From assembly GCF_010977575.1 (NCBI RefSeq), contig NZ_CP048812.1:2790001-2854000 (forward strand): a stretch of DNA of 64,000 bases, read 5' to 3'. The notes beneath the pieces were generated by a model. It made no database searches and was not told the DNA's origin. It saw only the letters and a list, made by a program, of their open reading frames with translations. Origin of the DNA: Halomonas socia. GTDB taxonomy: Bacteria; Pseudomonadota; Gammaproteobacteria; Pseudomonadales; Halomonadaceae. This document shows positions 1 to 10,171 of the stretch, piece after piece. The stretch's first letter is position 1; the number at the start of each line of letters is the position of its first letter. A program made the translations under genes and the position numbers.

Positions 1-285
1 GCCCGCGACCTGGCCACCATGCCCGCCGAGTTCCAGCACGAGCCGGCGCTGGCGTTGGGCGCCGGCGACGACGGCCTGGACATCGTGCGACGCATCCTGC
101 GCGACGCCCGGGCGCATCTTAGCGACGACGGCGTGTTGATCGTCGAGGTCGGCAACTCCGACCGCCACCTCGAGGCGGCCTTCCCCGAGGTGCCGTTCCT
201 GTGGCTGGAGTTCGAGCGTGGCGGCCAGGGCGTGTTCGTGCTCGACGCTGTGACACTCAACGCCCACGCCGCGGCCTTTGCCTGA
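1..285 (+). CDS. prmB: 50S ribosomal protein L3 glutamine methyltransferase PrmB, C-terminal part
   Basis: The reading frame is open from base 1 and ends at TGA 283-285, so only the last 94 residues are present. The segment with [14 protein letters not shown], the following helix and VEVGN is typical of the C-terminal half of the PrmB/HemK N5-glutamine methyltransferases, which use S-adenosylmethionine. PrmB methylates a glutamine of ribosomal protein L3. The NPPY catalytic motif would lie upstream of the window. It sits 28 bp before aroC on the same strand, an order common in gammaproteobacteria, which favours PrmB over the release-factor enzyme PrmC. Confidence 0.85.
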   Translation, partial: ARDLATMPAEFQHEPALALGAGDDGLDIVRRILRDARAHLSDDGVLIVEVGNSDRHLEAAFPEVPFLWLEFERGGQGVFVLDAVTLNAHAAAFA

Positions 286-313
286 TCCCTGACTCCACCT
301 GCGAGGAACGCCC

Positions 314-1399
314 ATGTCCGGCAACACCTTCGGCAAGCTGTTCACCGTCACCACCTTCGGCGAGAGCCACGGCCCGGCGCTGGGTGCCATCGTCGACGGC
401 TGCCCGCCGGGGCTCGCGCTCAGCGAAGCCGACCTTCAGGGCGATCTCGACCGGCGCCGACCGGGTACTTCGCGCCACACCACCCAGCGCCGCGAGCCCG
501 ATCAGGTGCGCATCCTCTCCGGGGTGTTCGAGGGTGTCACCACCGGTACCTCGATCGGTCTGCTGATCGAGAACACCGACCAGCGCTCCAAGGATTACTC
601 CAAGATCAAGGACCAGTTCCGCCCGGCCCATGCCGACTACACCTACCACCACAAGTACGGCGTGCGCGACTATCGCGGCGGCGGTCGCTCCAGCGCCCGC
701 GAGACCGCCATGCGCGTTGCCGCTGGCGCCATCGCCAAGAAGTACCTGGCCACCCTGGGTATCCAGGTGCGCGGCTACATGAGCCAGCTCGGCCCCATCG
801 AGATCGAGTTCAAGGAGTGGCAGTCGGTAGGCGAGAACGCCTTCTTCTGCCCCGACCCCGACAAGGTGCCGGAGCTCGAGGCCTACATGGACCAGCTGCG
901 TCGCGACCAGGACTCGGTGGGCGCCAAGATCAGCGTGGTCGCCGAGGGCCTGCCGCCGGGCCTCGGCGAGCCGGTATTCGACCGCCTCGATGCCGATCTG
1001 GCCCACGGCCTGATGAGCATCAACGCGGTCAAGGGCGTGGAGATCGGTGCCGGCTTTGCCTGCGTGGCGCAGCGCGGCAGCGAGCACCGCGACGAGATGA
1101 CCCCCGAGGGCTTTCTCTCCAACCACGCCGGCGGCGTGCTCGGTGGCATCTCCTCGGGCCAGCCGCTGATCGCCCACCTGGCGCTCAAGCCGACCTCCAG
1201 CATCACCACGCCGGGGCGCTCCATCGACGTCCACGGCAACCCGGTGGAGGTGGTCACCAAGGGCCGCCACGACCCCTGTGTCGGCATCCGAGCGACCCCC
1301 ATCGCCGAGGCAATGATGGCGCTGACCCTGATCGACCACCTGCTGCGCCACCGTGCCCAAAACCTCGACGTGCGCGTCAACACCCCCCGCCTGAGCTGA
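314..1399 (+). CDS. aroC: chorismate synthase
   Basis: The 361-residue product has normal full length. It converts 5-enolpyruvylshikimate-3-phosphate to chorismate using reduced FMN, the last step of the shikimate pathway, and so feeds the trp genes later in this window. The N-terminal signature [10 protein letters not shown] (about residues 15-24), the [15 protein letters not shown] and [13 protein letters not shown] segments (about 102-130) and the C-terminal [13 protein letters not shown] helix are all present. ATG 314 follows GAGGAA in good Shine-Dalgarno position. A hairpin follows the stop. Confidence 0.97.
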   Translation: MSGNTFGKLFTVTTFGESHGPALGAIVDGCPPGLALSEADLQGDLDRRRPGTSRHTTQRREPDQVRILSGVFEGVTTGTSIGLLIENTDQRSKDYSKIKDQFRPAHADYTYHHKYGVRDYRGGGRSSARETAMRVAAGAIAKKYLATLGIQVRGYMSQLGPIEIEFKEWQSVGENAFFCPDPDKVPELEAYMDQLRRDQDSVGAKISVVAEGLPPGLGEPVFDRLDADLAHGLMSINAVKGVEIGAGFACVAQRGSEHRDEMTPEGFLSNHAGGVLGGISSGQPLIAHLALKPTSSITTPGRSIDVHGNPVEVVTKGRHDPCVGIRATPIAEAMMALTLIDHLLRHRAQNLDVRVNTPRLS

Positions 1400-1403
1400 A
1401 TCC

Positions 1404-1437
1404 CACCGCGGCACCGGCAAGCGTTGGTGCCGCGGTG
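1404..1437 (+). terminator. hairpin after aroC
   Basis: Perfect 12-bp arms (1404-1415 and 1426-1437) enclose a 10-base loop. There is no clear U-tract, only CCTTCTCTG a few bases on, so this may be a weak or Rho-assisted terminator. Confidence 0.55.
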
Positions 1438-1498
1438 CGGGCCTTCTCTGTAAGACTGCTAGACTGGTGACAAGTCCGCCAGTCGAGTCATGCTATCT

Positions 1499-1891
1499 AT
1501 GAAAATCAACGTCGAGTTCGATCTCACCCCTCAGGAGTTCCGCCAGGCTATGGGACTGCCGGACGTCGAGGCCTTCCAGAACGACCTGATGGCCCGCATC
1601 CAGCAGCAGATGGAGGCGGGTGTGGAGGGCTACGACCCGATGAGCCTGATGCAGCCGTTTCTGCAGCAGCCGTTCTTCAAGGAGGGCATGCAGCAACCGT
1701 TCATGAAGGACAGCATGGCCCAGAGTCTGGCCAGCTTCGGCAGCTACCAGCAGATGATGCTGGACATGCTGCGCCAGGCGTCCAGCAGTGGGCGCAAGCC
1801 GCAGGAAGAAGCGCCCGCTGCGTCGTCTGACGAGCAACCGACGCCATCGCGCGGCAAGGCCTCGGCGAGTTCGCGCGCCAAGCGCAAGTGA
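1499..1891 (+). CDS. DUF6489-like small protein
   Basis: A 130-residue protein if it starts at ATG 1499 (MKINVEFDLTP); an in-frame ATG at 1490 adds three residues, and neither has a strong ribosome binding site. The N-terminal FDLTPQEFRQAMGLPDV segment resembles the DUF6489 family. The middle is rich in Met, Gln and Phe with short repeats (LMQPFLQQPFFKEGMQQPF), and the tail is Ser/Ala/Lys-rich and basic. Just upstream of phaP, it may associate with PHA granules or phasin, but that is only inferred from position. Confidence 0.7.
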   Translation: MKINVEFDLTPQEFRQAMGLPDVEAFQNDLMARIQQQMEAGVEGYDPMSLMQPFLQQPFFKEGMQQPFMKDSMAQSLASFGSYQQMMLDMLRQASSSGRKPQEEAPAASSDEQPTPSRGKASASSRAKRK

Positions 1892-2027
1892 ACGCGGCGT
1901 GGCGGGCTTGATCCCGGTCAAGCAAGTGGCTATTGGCGTATTGCAACCCGAACGAGGACAGACTACGCTTTGTGCACTGCAGCAAATTGCTTGATCCCCT
2001 ATGCCGATTATCCAGGAGGAAATCGCC

Positions 2028-2444
2028 ATGCAAGACAAGATGTTCACCGCCTTCAACGAGCAGACCCGTGGTTTCTTCGAGCCGATGCGCAAGCTCAACT
2101 CGCTGATGCTCGACAACATGGAAAAGATGACCCAGTACCAGCTGGAGTCGATGAAGCGCTATAGCCAGTTGGGCACCGAACGCCTGCGCGACGCCGGCGA
2201 GATCAAGGATGCCGAGGACATGCGCGACTTCGGCACCCGCCAGGCCGAGATCATGAACGAGCTGTCGCGGCAGATGCTCGAGGACGCGCGTGCCATGACC
2301 GAGCTTTCCATGCAATTCAAGAGTGAGATGGAGCAGCTGTTCGGCGAGGCTGCCGAGAAGGCCGCGGCCCAGGCCGAGGAAGCCACCAAGGCAGCTTCGA
2401 CTCCGGCCAAGGCCAGCAGCCAGGCCAGCAAGAAAAGCTCCTGA
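2028..2444 (+). CDS. phaP: phasin (PHA granule-associated protein)
   Basis: The 138-residue protein is mainly amphipathic helix. It starts at ATG 2028, which follows a strong AGGAGGA site by 7 bases; an in-frame ATG at 2001 lacks one. Phasins coat polyhydroxyalkanoate granules and control their size and number. The sequence is Met/Gln/Glu-rich (FNEQTRGFFEPMRKLNSL at the N terminus) and ends in an Ala/Lys/Ser tail like the phasin_2 family and PhaF-like proteins. It lies 91 bp before phaC on the same strand. Confidence 0.88.
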   Translation: MQDKMFTAFNEQTRGFFEPMRKLNSLMLDNMEKMTQYQLESMKRYSQLGTERLRDAGEIKDAEDMRDFGTRQAEIMNELSRQMLEDARAMTELSMQFKSEMEQLFGEAAEKAAAQAEEATKAASTPAKASSQASKKSS

Positions 2445-2460
2445 GCTGTCTCTCTATTGC

Positions 2461-2493
2461 GCCCGCCTTACCCGTTCAGCGGGTGAGGCGGGC
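2461..2493 (+). terminator. hairpin between phaP and phaC
   Basis: A 14-bp stem (2461-2474 with 2480-2493, one G-U pair) closes a 5-base loop. No U-run follows. It could partially terminate or stabilise the phaP message, giving more phasin than synthase. Confidence 0.55.
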
Positions 2494-2535
2494 GATGGTG
2501 CTTTCGGTCATCGGTTAGCCTAGTCGGAGTGTGCA

Positions 2536-4356
2536 ATGCAGCCAGGATATCAGCAGGCGGACATCGAGGCGTGGCGTGAGCAGCTTACCGTCATCGGTCA
2601 GCAGTACCAGCAGATGCTGGGGGATCTCGTCGCACGGATAGAGCCCAGCGAGGCGGGCCAGTCCGTCTACAACGACATGCGTGACAGCCTGACCGCCGGT
2701 CTCGAAGCCCTGGCCAGCGACCCTCAGGCGATGCAAGCCGCCCAGTGGCGGCTGATGCAGGAGCAGTGGCAGCTGTGGCAGCACGGCATGCAGACGCTGG
2801 CCGGTCAGTCCCCGCCGCCGCTGGTGGAGCCGGCACCGCACGACCGGCGCTTCAAGGATCCCGCCTGGCAGGAGGAGCCGTTCTACCAGGCGATTCTGCA
2901 GCAGTACCTGCTGTTCTCGCGGATGGTCGAAGAGCTGATAGCGAACCTCGACGGCCTGCCCGAGGATAAGCAGCGCAGCCTGGCGTTCTATGCCCGCCAG
3001 TGCGTCAGTGCCATGTCGCCGGCGAACTTCGTTACCACCAACCCCGAAGTGATGCGCCGCACCCTGGAGACCAAGGGCCAGAACCTGATCGACGGCATGG
3101 CGCGGCTGCGCGAGGACCTCGCCAACTCCGCCGAAGGCATCAACGTCACCATGACCGACCGCTCGGCGTTCAAGATCGGCGAAAACGTCGCCGTCACCCC
3201 CGGTGAGGTGATCTACGAGAACGAGCTGATCCAGCTGATTCAGTACCACCCGACCACCGAGAAAGTGTTCAAGACGCCGCTGCTGATCGTGCCGCCGTGG
3301 ATCAACAAGTACTACATCCTCGACCTGCGCGAGGACAACTCGCTGGTCAAGTGGCTGGTCGACCAGGGCCACAGCGTGTTCCTGATCTCGTGGCGCAACC
3401 CCGGCCCCGAGCAGCGTGACCTGACCTGGGCCGACTATATGCAGATGGGCCCCATCGATGCCATGGGCGCTATCGAACAGGCCTGCGGCGAGAAGTCGGT
3501 CAACCTGCTCAGCTACTGCGTCGGCGGCACCCTGGCCGCCTCCACCGTGGCCTACCTGACCAGTACCCGGCGCGGGCGCAAGGTCAAGTCGGTGACCTAC
3601 ATGGCCACCCTGCAGGACTTCAGCGACCCTGGCGATATCGGTGTCTTCCTCAGCGAGCCGGTGCTTCAAGGGCTGGAGCGACAGCTCGAGGCCGACGGCT
3701 ACCTCGACGGCCGGGTAATGGCGTTCTCCTTCAACCTGCTGCGTGAGAACGATCTGTTCTGGTCGTTCTATATCAGCAACTATCTCAAGGGCGAGCAGCC
3801 GGCGGCCTTCGACCTGCTGTACTGGAACACCGACGGCACCAACCTGCCGGCCGGCACCCACGCCTGGTACCTGCGCCATATGTACCTGGAGAATCGCCTG
3901 GTCGAGCCCGGCGGCATCGAGCTCGACGGGGTCAAGATCGACCTGCGCAAGATCTCTGCGCCGAGCTACTTCATCTCCGCCAAGGAGGACCACATCGCCA
4001 AGTGGAACAGCACCTACGGCGGCTCCCAGCTGCCCAAGGGGCCGGTTACCTTCGTGCTCGGCGGCTCGGGCCATATCGCCGGGATCGTCAATCCGCCGGC
4101 CAAGAACAAGTACGGCTACTGGACCAACGACGCGTTGCCCGAGAATCCCGACGAATGGCTGGAGGACGCGATCTTCAACGAAGGTTCGTGGTGGCCGCAC
4201 TGGCAAGCCTGGATGACCGACAACGGCTATGCCGATGCCGACGCCAAGAAGCTGGTGCCGGCGCGGGTACCCGGCGAAGGCGAACTGGCCTTGCTGGAAC
4301 CGGCACCGGGACGCTATGTGCGCATGACGATCCCCGAGGTACTGGGGGAGCAGTAG
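2536..4356 (+). CDS. phaC: class I poly(3-hydroxyalkanoate) synthase
   Basis: The 606-residue enzyme polymerises 3-hydroxyacyl-CoA into polyhydroxyalkanoate at the granule surface. The lipase-like box SYCVGG carries the nucleophile Cys328; Asp485 (AKEDHIAKW) and His513 (GGSGHIAG) complete the catalytic triad. The N-terminal PhaC_N region precedes the alpha/beta-hydrolase core (about residue 250 onward). Length and the absence of a local phaE or phaR gene point to class I. It is adjacent to phaP, and a strong bidirectional terminator follows. Confidence 0.96.
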   Translation: MQPGYQQADIEAWREQLTVIGQQYQQMLGDLVARIEPSEAGQSVYNDMRDSLTAGLEALASDPQAMQAAQWRLMQEQWQLWQHGMQTLAGQSPPPLVEPAPHDRRFKDPAWQEEPFYQAILQQYLLFSRMVEELIANLDGLPEDKQRSLAFYARQCVSAMSPANFVTTNPEVMRRTLETKGQNLIDGMARLREDLANSAEGINVTMTDRSAFKIGENVAVTPGEVIYENELIQLIQYHPTTEKVFKTPLLIVPPWINKYYILDLREDNSLVKWLVDQGHSVFLISWRNPGPEQRDLTWADYMQMGPIDAMGAIEQACGEKSVNLLSYCVGGTLAASTVAYLTSTRRGRKVKSVTYMATLQDFSDPGDIGVFLSEPVLQGLERQLEADGYLDGRVMAFSFNLLRENDLFWSFYISNYLKGEQPAAFDLLYWNTDGTNLPAGTHAWYLRHMYLENRLVEPGGIELDGVKIDLRKISAPSYFISAKEDHIAKWNSTYGGSQLPKGPVTFVLGGSGHIAGIVNPPAKNKYGYWTNDALPENPDEWLEDAIFNEGSWWPHWQAWMTDNGYADADAKKLVPARVPGEGELALLEPAPGRYVRMTIPEVLGEQ

Positions 4357-4392
4357 GCGCCAAGCGGGTTGCTTACAGTAGCCGCTAAAAGC

Positions 4393-4426
4393 GAAGCCCC
4401 GCTGGCGTGAACGCCAGCGGGGCTTC
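4393..4426. terminator. bidirectional terminator between phaC and lnt
   Basis: Perfect 15-bp GC-rich arms (4393-4407 and 4412-4426) with a TGAA loop lie between convergent phaC and lnt. An A-run before and a T-rich stretch after suit termination on both strands. Confidence 0.85.
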
Positions 4427-4483
4427 TCATTGAGTCGCCATCGTCGATGACGACATCCTGTGGCACTTGGCGCTAGAGCCTGG

Positions 4484-5980
4484 TCACTGAGGGGTTGCCG
4501 GCTTGCGCGTGATGCGCAGCCCCGCCGCCATCAGCAGTACCGCCAGCAGCCAGGCCGGCCAGCTGCCGCTGCGGGTAAAGGGCGTCAGGCCCTGCATCGG
4601 GGTGACTTCGCCGCTCAGGCTGGCGGTCTCGAACTGTGGCAGCTGCTCGGTCACCTGGCCCCGCGGGTCGATGATCGCGGTGACGCCGTTGCTGGTGGCA
4701 CGGGCCACGTAGCGGCCGTTTTCCAGCGCTCGTAGCCGTGCCATCTGCATATGCTGATGGGGGCCGATCGAGGCGCCGAACCAGGTGTCGTTGGAGACCG
4801 TCAGCAGCACGTCGGCATGGCGGGCGCGCTGTGCGACCAGGTTGGGGTAGATGATCTCGTAGCAGATCGCATTGCCGATGGTCAGGCCGGCGGCCTTCAT
4901 CGGCGCCTGACGGGCGGGGCCAGGGGTCATGGCCGGCATCGGCAGGTCGAAGAAGGCGATGGCACCACGCAGCAGGTTATCGAACGGTAGATACTCGCCG
5001 AACGGCACCAGGTGTTCCTTGCGGTACTCGCCCTCGGTATCACCCACGCCGATCACGGCGTTGTAGAACAACCCGTTGCCGTCGCGCTGCAGGATGCCGG
5101 TGAGCAGCGCGGTGTGCGGGGCCAGGTTGGCCTGGACACGCTCCAGCATGGGGCGCGCTTCGTCCTCGAACATCGGCAGCGCCGCCTCGGGCCAGACGAT
5201 CAGGTCGATGTCGTCATCCTGCTCGCGGGTCAGGTCGCTGTAGGTGTTGGCCGCCACCCGCTGGCCCTCCGGCGTCCACTTGATCTCCTGGGGCAGGTTG
5301 CCCTGCAGCAGCGCGACCCGGCGCGGTTCGCCGGCGGGGCTGGTCCACTGCGCCGGCAGCAGCAGCGGCGCCAACCACATCACTACGATGGGCGCCGCCG
5401 CCAGCCAGCGGCGCTGCAGCAGCTCTACCAGCAGGGTGCCGGAGAGCGCGGTGATCAGCGACAGCAGGTAGACACCGCCCACCGGCGCCCAGGCAGCCAG
5501 CGGCGAGTCGACGTGGGCGCTACCCAGCAGCAGCCAAGGGAAGCCGGTAAAGGCGTAGGTGCGCAGTACCTCGCCCAGCACCCAGGCGCCGGCGAAGCTC
5601 AGCGCCGCCAGGCGCGGGCCGCACAGCCGGGCGTAGAGCCACAGCCACACGGCGAAGAACAGCGCCATGGCGGCGACGAACAGCGCGGTGAGGAACAGCG
5701 CCAGTGGCATGCCGGTATAGCCGTAGTCGTGTATCGAGACGTAGACCCAGGAGGCGCCGCTGCCGAACAGCCCGACGCCGTACCACCAGCCCTTGAGCGC
5801 CGCCTGGCCGGGGGTGAGAGTGTGGATGCCGAGATACATCAGCGCCACCGCCACCGGCCCTAGCCACCACAGCTCGAATGGCGACGCGGTGAGGGTGGTG
5901 AGCAGGCCGGCGATCAGCGCGATGGCATAGCCCAGGGCGCGTTGGCTGCGGCTGGAGGGGAGTGCGGGCGTGGTAGGCAT
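4484..5980 (-). CDS. lnt: apolipoprotein N-acyltransferase
   Basis: The 498-residue inner-membrane enzyme adds the third acyl chain to the N-terminal Cys of lipoproteins. About six membrane helices occupy roughly residues 15-200, and a C-terminal helix is near 470. The nitrilase domain has the expected triad: Glu265 (WPEAALP), Lys321 (YRKEHLVPFGEY) and Cys373 (NAICYEIIYP). It is the last gene of the miaB-ybeZ-ybeY-corC-lnt operon. Confidence 0.96.
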   Translation of the reverse strand: MPTTPALPSSRSQRALGYAIALIAGLLTTLTASPFELWWLGPVAVALMYLGIHTLTPGQAALKGWWYGVGLFGSGASWVYVSIHDYGYTGMPLALFLTALFVAAMALFFAVWLWLYARLCGPRLAALSFAGAWVLGEVLRTYAFTGFPWLLLGSAHVDSPLAAWAPVGGVYLLSLITALSGTLLVELLQRRWLAAAPIVVMWLAPLLLPAQWTSPAGEPRRVALLQGNLPQEIKWTPEGQRVAANTYSDLTREQDDDIDLIVWPEAALPMFEDEARPMLERVQANLAPHTALLTGILQRDGNGLFYNAVIGVGDTEGEYRKEHLVPFGEYLPFDNLLRGAIAFFDLPMPAMTPGPARQAPMKAAGLTIGNAICYEIIYPNLVAQRARHADVLLTVSNDTWFGASIGPHQHMQMARLRALENGRYVARATSNGVTAIIDPRGQVTEQLPQFETASLSGEVTPMQGLTPFTRSGSWPAWLLAVLLMAAGLRITRKPATPQ

Positions 5981-6006
5981 GGGGTCATCGTATCCTTACA
6001 GGGTAA

Positions 6007-6891
6007 CTAGCCGTCGTCCTCGTTGCCGCTGCCCGGTTCGCCGTCATACTCGGCTTGCAGCAGGCGGATGCGGCGATTGTCGGCGTTGAGTACGGTGAAG
6101 CGCCAGCCGCCCAGCTCGGCGTGCTCACCGCGCCTGGGCAGATGGCCGAAGCGCTGCATCACCAGCCCGCCGACGGTATCGAACTCCTCGTCGGAGAAGC
6201 GTGTCTCGAAGCGTTCGTTGAAATCCTCGATCGGGGTCAGGGCGCGAATCGCATAGCGCCCCTCGCCCAGCTCGCGAATATCGTCTTCCTCGTCGGTGTC
6301 GTGCTCGTCCTCGATGTCGCCGACGATCTGCTCGAGGATATCCTCGATGGTAACGATACCCGCGGTACCGCCGTACTCGTCGACCACCACCGCCATATGG
6401 TTGTGGGTGTCGCGGAACTCCTTGAGCAGGCTGTTGAGGCGCTTCGACTCGGGCACGAACATGGCCGGACGCAGCACGCTGTCGAGGGCGAAGTGCTGGC
6501 GCTTGTCCTGGCTCTGGGAGAGCAGCGGCAGCAGGTCCTTGACCAGCAGGATGCCGTGGACCTCGTCGAGGTTCTCGCCGACCACCGGGTAGCGCGAGTG
6601 GCCGGTCTCGAGAATCACCGGCAGATACTCCTCGGGCGGCTGCTCGATGCCGATCACGTTGACCTGGGAGCGCGGGATCAGCACTTCGCGAACCTGTTGG
6701 TCGCTGATCTGCAGGGCGCCCTCGATGATGGTCAGGGCATCCTGGTCGAGGCGCAGCCGGGTGCCCGCCTCGCGCAGGAAGGCCAGCAGCTCGTCGCGCG
6801 AGCTGGGCTCGTCGCTGTCGGATGAGAAGGCGCTGAAAAACTTCTCGAGCCAGGATTTGTTGTTCTGGCTACTCGATCGGTCTTCACTCAT
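6007..6891 (-). CDS. corC: CorC/HlyC-family CBS-domain protein
   Basis: A 294-residue cytosolic protein with two CBS domains (about residues 70-190, with [11 protein letters not shown] and [29 protein letters not shown]) followed by a CorC_HlyC transporter-associated domain (about 205-285). The family is linked to Mg/Co efflux, and the gene is also called ybeX. The start overlaps the ybeY stop by 4 bp, so translation is probably coupled. Membrane segments are absent, as is usual for this short form. Confidence 0.93.
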   Translation of the reverse strand: MSEDRSSSQNNKSWLEKFFSAFSSDSDEPSSRDELLAFLREAGTRLRLDQDALTIIEGALQISDQQVREVLIPRSQVNVIGIEQPPEEYLPVILETGHSRYPVVGENLDEVHGILLVKDLLPLLSQSQDKRQHFALDSVLRPAMFVPESKRLNSLLKEFRDTHNHMAVVVDEYGGTAGIVTIEDILEQIVGDIEDEHDTDEEDDIRELGEGRYAIRALTPIEDFNERFETRFSDEEFDTVGGLVMQRFGHLPRRGEHAELGGWRFTVLNADNRRIRLLQAEYDGEPGSGNEDDG

Positions 6892-7403
6892 GCGTCGGGT
6901 CTCTCGTCCTCTGGTGCGGCGGAAGGGGCGTCAAGTTCGCTGCGGTAGGGATCGGCGATCCCCAGCGTGGCGAGGATCTCGCGCTCGAGCTGTTCCATGT
7001 GCTCGGCCTCGGCGTCGTCGATATGGTCGAAGCCGAGCAGGTGCAGAGTGCCGTGCACCACCATATGCGCGTAGTGGTCGCCCAGCGGCTTGTGCTGCTC
7101 GTCGGCTTCGCGAACCACCACCGGGTGGCAGATCACCAGGTCGCCGAGCAGCGGCAAGTCTACCCCCGGCGGCAGCTCGACGCCGAAGGAGAGCACGTTG
7201 GTGGGCGCATCCTTGCCGCGGTAGTCGCGGTTGAGGGTCTGGCTTTCGTCGGCGTCGACGAAGCGCACGCTGAGTTCGTCGCGGTCACGCTCGCCGGCGT
7301 GGGACAGGGCCGCCCCGACCCAGCGCTCGAGACTGGCCTGGTTGGGCAGTGCCGCATCCTCGGCCAGCGCGACCTGACGCTCCACGGCAGGCGTGGGAGT
7401 CAC
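6888..7403 (-). CDS. ybeY: endoribonuclease YbeY
   Basis: A 171-residue zinc-dependent RNase involved in 16S rRNA 3'-end maturation and 70S quality control. The metal motif H-x3-H-x5-H is intact (His117, His121, His127 in [11 protein letters not shown]). The N-terminal extension and acidic C-terminal tail are slightly longer than in E. coli. It overlaps corC by 4 bp and the upstream phoH-like gene by 4 bp, indicating tight operon coupling. Confidence 0.95.
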   Translation of the reverse strand: MTPTPAVERQVALAEDAALPNQASLERWVGAALSHAGERDRDELSVRFVDADESQTLNRDYRGKDAPTNVLSFGVELPPGVDLPLLGDLVICHPVVVREADEQHKPLGDHYAHMVVHGTLHLLGFDHIDDAEAEHMEQLEREILATLGIADPYRSELDAPSAAPEDERPDA

Positions 7404-8488
7404 GACGACGGGTCCTGGCGCAGGTCGCGGTCCAGCTTGCGCTGGCGCTCGGCGGCCCGCTCCTGGTCGCGTTCCTGCTTGCGCTGACGTTCGGCGGCTT
7501 CCTGTTCGGCCTCGAACAGGTCGTAGGCCTCGATGATGCGCTGCACCAGCGGGTGGCGCACCACGTCCTTGGCAGCGAAATGGGTCACGCCGATGCCCGG
7601 GGTGCCCTTGAGCACGTCGAGCACCTGGATCAGCCCCGAGCTCTGGCCGCGGGGCAGGTCGACCTGAGTCACGTCGCCGGTGATCACCGCGGTGGAGCCG
7701 AAGCCGATGCGGGTCAGGAACATCTTCATCTGCTCGCGGGTGGTGTTCTGGCTCTCGTCGAGAATGATGAAGGAGTTGTTGAGGGTGCGACCGCGCATAT
7801 AGGCCAGCGGCGCGATCTCGATGATCTGGCGTTCGATCAGCTTGCCGACCTGCTCGAAGCCGATCATCTCGTAGAGCGCGTCGTAGAGCGGGCGCAGATA
7901 GGGGTCGATCTTCTGGGCCAGGTCACCGGGCAGGAAGCCCAGCTTCTCGCCGGCCTCTACCGCCGGGCGCACCAGCAGGATGCGTCGCACCTCCTGCTGA
8001 TTGAGCGCTTCCACTGCCGCGGCCACCGCCAGGTAGGTCTTGCCGGTGCCCGCCGGGCCGATGCCGAAGTTGATGTCGTGCTCGCGGATGCTCTGCACAT
8101 AGCCCTGCTGGTTGAAGCCGCGCGGCTTGATCAGCGCCCGCGGCGTGCGCAGCAGCACCTCGACGTCGGTCACGCCTTCCTCCTCCTCGAGGGCCTCGAG
8201 GCCGGACTCCTGCAGGAACAGGTGCACGGTATCCGGCGACAGGTCGCTGGCTTCGGTCTCGCGGTAGAGGTGCTCGACCACGTTGGCCGCCGCCTTGACG
8301 CGGGGGCTGGGGCCGGCCAGTTGGAAGGTGTTGCCGCGATTGCGCAGGGTGATGCCCAGGCGCTCTTCGACCAGCTTGAGGTGCTCGTCGCGCTGGCCGC
8401 ACAGGTTGGCCAGACGACGCGGGTCGTTGGGTTCGAGAGTCAATGTGATGATGCGGTTGGCCTGAGAACTTTGTTGGCTCAAGAGCAA
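7400..8488 (-). CDS. ybeZ: PhoH-like ATPase YbeZ
   Basis: A 362-residue PhoH-family P-loop NTPase. The Walker A motif GPAGTGKT spans residues 144-151 and Walker B is in [12 protein letters not shown]. An N-terminal KH-like region (about 10-80) precedes the ATPase core, and the last 40 residues are a highly charged Arg/Gln/Glu helix. The neighbour YbeY is its usual partner in RNA metabolism. The downstream overlap with ybeY supports cotranslation. Confidence 0.94.
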   Translation of the reverse strand: MLLSQQSSQANRIITLTLEPNDPRRLANLCGQRDEHLKLVEERLGITLRNRGNTFQLAGPSPRVKAAANVVEHLYRETEASDLSPDTVHLFLQESGLEALEEEEGVTDVEVLLRTPRALIKPRGFNQQGYVQSIREHDINFGIGPAGTGKTYLAVAAAVEALNQQEVRRILLVRPAVEAGEKLGFLPGDLAQKIDPYLRPLYDALYEMIGFEQVGKLIERQIIEIAPLAYMRGRTLNNSFIILDESQNTTREQMKMFLTRIGFGSTAVITGDVTQVDLPRGQSSGLIQVLDVLKGTPGIGVTHFAAKDVVRHPLVQRIIEAYDLFEAEQEAAERQRKQERDQERAAERQRKLDRDLRQDPSS

Positions 8489-8526
8489 GGGATCCGTGCG
8501 TTGCGAAGTAGGTTCGACGAGCTTAC

Positions 8527-8548
8527 TGCCCCGGGCAGGCCCGGGGCA
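8527..8548 (-). terminator. hairpin between miaB and ybeZ
   Basis: A 9-bp perfect GC stem (8527-8535 with 8540-8548) and CAGG loop lie in the 107-bp gap between the miaB stop and the ybeZ start. No U-tract is present. It is probably a processing or attenuation element inside the operon. Confidence 0.45.
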
Positions 8549-8595
8549 ATGTCATAAGTCAAGTTGGCGTCCAGCCTTGAGTATAGCGGCTGGTC

Positions 8596-9942
8596 TCAAT
8601 ATAGCGCCGGTGAAGCGAGTTCGCCGCGCAGCGAGTTGGGCAGCGCCTCGGATATCTCGACATCGACGAAGTGGCCGATCATCTCGGTGGGATTGGCGGC
8701 GCGGAAGTTGACCACGCGGTTGTTCTCGGTGCGCCCCGAGAGCTGGCCGGGGTCCTTGGGCGAGAAGCCGGTGACCAGGATGCGCTGGGTGGAACCCACC
8801 ATGCGTCGGCTGATCTGCATCGACTGCTGGGTGATGCGCTCCTGAAGGATCGCCAGGCGCTGCTTCTTGACCGCCTCTGGCGTGTCGTCGGCGAGGCTCG
8901 CTGCCGGTGTGCCCGGGCGCGCCGAATAGACGAAGCTGAACGAGTGATCGAAGCCGATGCGGTGGATCAGGTTCATGGTCGCCTCGAAGTCGTCCTCGGT
9001 CTCGCCGGGGAAGCCGATGATGAAGTCCGAGGAGAAGCTGATATCGGGGCGCAGTTCGCGGATGCGCTCCATCTTCTCGACGTACTCTGCCACCGTGTGG
9101 CCGCGCTTCATCGCCGCCAGGATGCGGTCGGAGCCGGCCTGTACCGGCAGGTGCAGGTGGCTGACCAGCTCGGGGATATCGGCGTAGGCCTCGATCAGGC
9201 TGTCGGAGAACTCCACCGGGTGCGAGGTGGTGAAGCGGATGCGGTCGATGCCGTCCACCGCCGCCACGCAGCTGATCAGCTCGGCCAGGTCGATCTCGTC
9301 GCCGAGCTGGTTCTGGCCGCGGTAGGCGTTGACGTTCTGGCCCAGCAGGTTGATCTCGCGCACGCCCTGCTCGGCGAGGTGGATCACCTCGTCCATCACC
9401 GCCTCGAAGGGCCGCGAGACCTCCTCGCCGCGGGTATAGGGCACCACGCAGAAGGTACAGTACTTGGAGCAGCCCTCCATCACCGAGACGAAGGCGGTGG
9501 CGCCATCGGCGCTGGGCTTGGGCAGGTGGTCGAACTTCTCGATCTCGGGGAAGGTGACGTCGACCATCGAGATCTGCTCGAGGCCGCGACGCGCATCGAG
9601 CATCGCCGGCACCCGGTGCAGGGTCTGGGGGCCGAACACCATGTCGACGTGGGGCGCACGCTTGCGCAGCGCCTCGCCCTCCTGGCTTGCCACGCAGCCG
9701 CCGACGCCGATCACCAGGTCGGGATTGGCCTCCTTGAGCTTCTTCCAGCGGCCCAACTGGTGGAACACCTTCTCCTGGGCCTTCTCGCGGATCGAACAGG
9801 TGTTGAGCAGGATCACGTCCGCCTCACCTTCGTTATCGGTGAGCTCGAGCTGGTGGGACTCGCCGAGCAGATCCGCCATGCGGGCCGAATCGTACTCGTT
9901 CATCTGGCAGCCGTGGGTCTTGATGAAGAGTTTCTTCGCCAT
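8596..9942 (-). CDS. miaB: tRNA-2-methylthio-N6-dimethylallyladenosine synthase
   Basis: The 448-residue radical SAM methylthiotransferase acts on i6A37 of tRNA. Cys12, Cys49 and Cys83 form the N-terminal cluster site; Cys158, Cys162 and Cys165 (CSKYCTFC) bind the radical SAM cluster. A TRAM domain covers about residues 380-445. ATG 9942 was chosen because [17 protein letters not shown] is the conserved family start; an upstream in-frame start at 9975 would add 11 residues without homology. It heads the operon. Confidence 0.95.
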   Translation of the reverse strand: MAKKLFIKTHGCQMNEYDSARMADLLGESHQLELTDNEGEADVILLNTCSIREKAQEKVFHQLGRWKKLKEANPDLVIGVGGCVASQEGEALRKRAPHVDMVFGPQTLHRVPAMLDARRGLEQISMVDVTFPEIEKFDHLPKPSADGATAFVSVMEGCSKYCTFCVVPYTRGEEVSRPFEAVMDEVIHLAEQGVREINLLGQNVNAYRGQNQLGDEIDLAELISCVAAVDGIDRIRFTTSHPVEFSDSLIEAYADIPELVSHLHLPVQAGSDRILAAMKRGHTVAEYVEKMERIRELRPDISFSSDFIIGFPGETEDDFEATMNLIHRIGFDHSFSFVYSARPGTPAASLADDTPEAVKKQRLAILQERITQQSMQISRRMVGSTQRILVTGFSPKDPGQLSGRTENNRVVNFRAANPTEMIGHFVDVEISEALPNSLRGELASPALY

Positions 9943-10171
9943 AAGAATAGAGCCGTGACGCCAGGCGCCCGGCATAGCCGTTACCGGTTCAGGGGATTCA
10001 CTAAGGCGGCCCGTAGGCCGTTTCAGACGTATGCCGGCGATTATACGGATAGCCTGCCAGCGGGGCCAGTCGCAGGGGCTCGAATTGGCCGCGGCTGTGA
10101 TATTCTTCGCCCCTTGGGGCCGGCATCATGGCGATGACGGCGTCGTTCAGCGGTATGAATACAGAGGCAGT

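Noticed and set aside
2515-4206. Long open frame on the minus strand opposite phaC
   Set aside because: GC-rich coding DNA often leaves long antisense frames; phaC on the plus strand has its full catalytic triad and homology.
5012-5863. Plus-strand frame opposite lnt
   Set aside because: Antisense shadow; low-complexity Gln/Arg/His product, no start signal, and lnt is clearly real.
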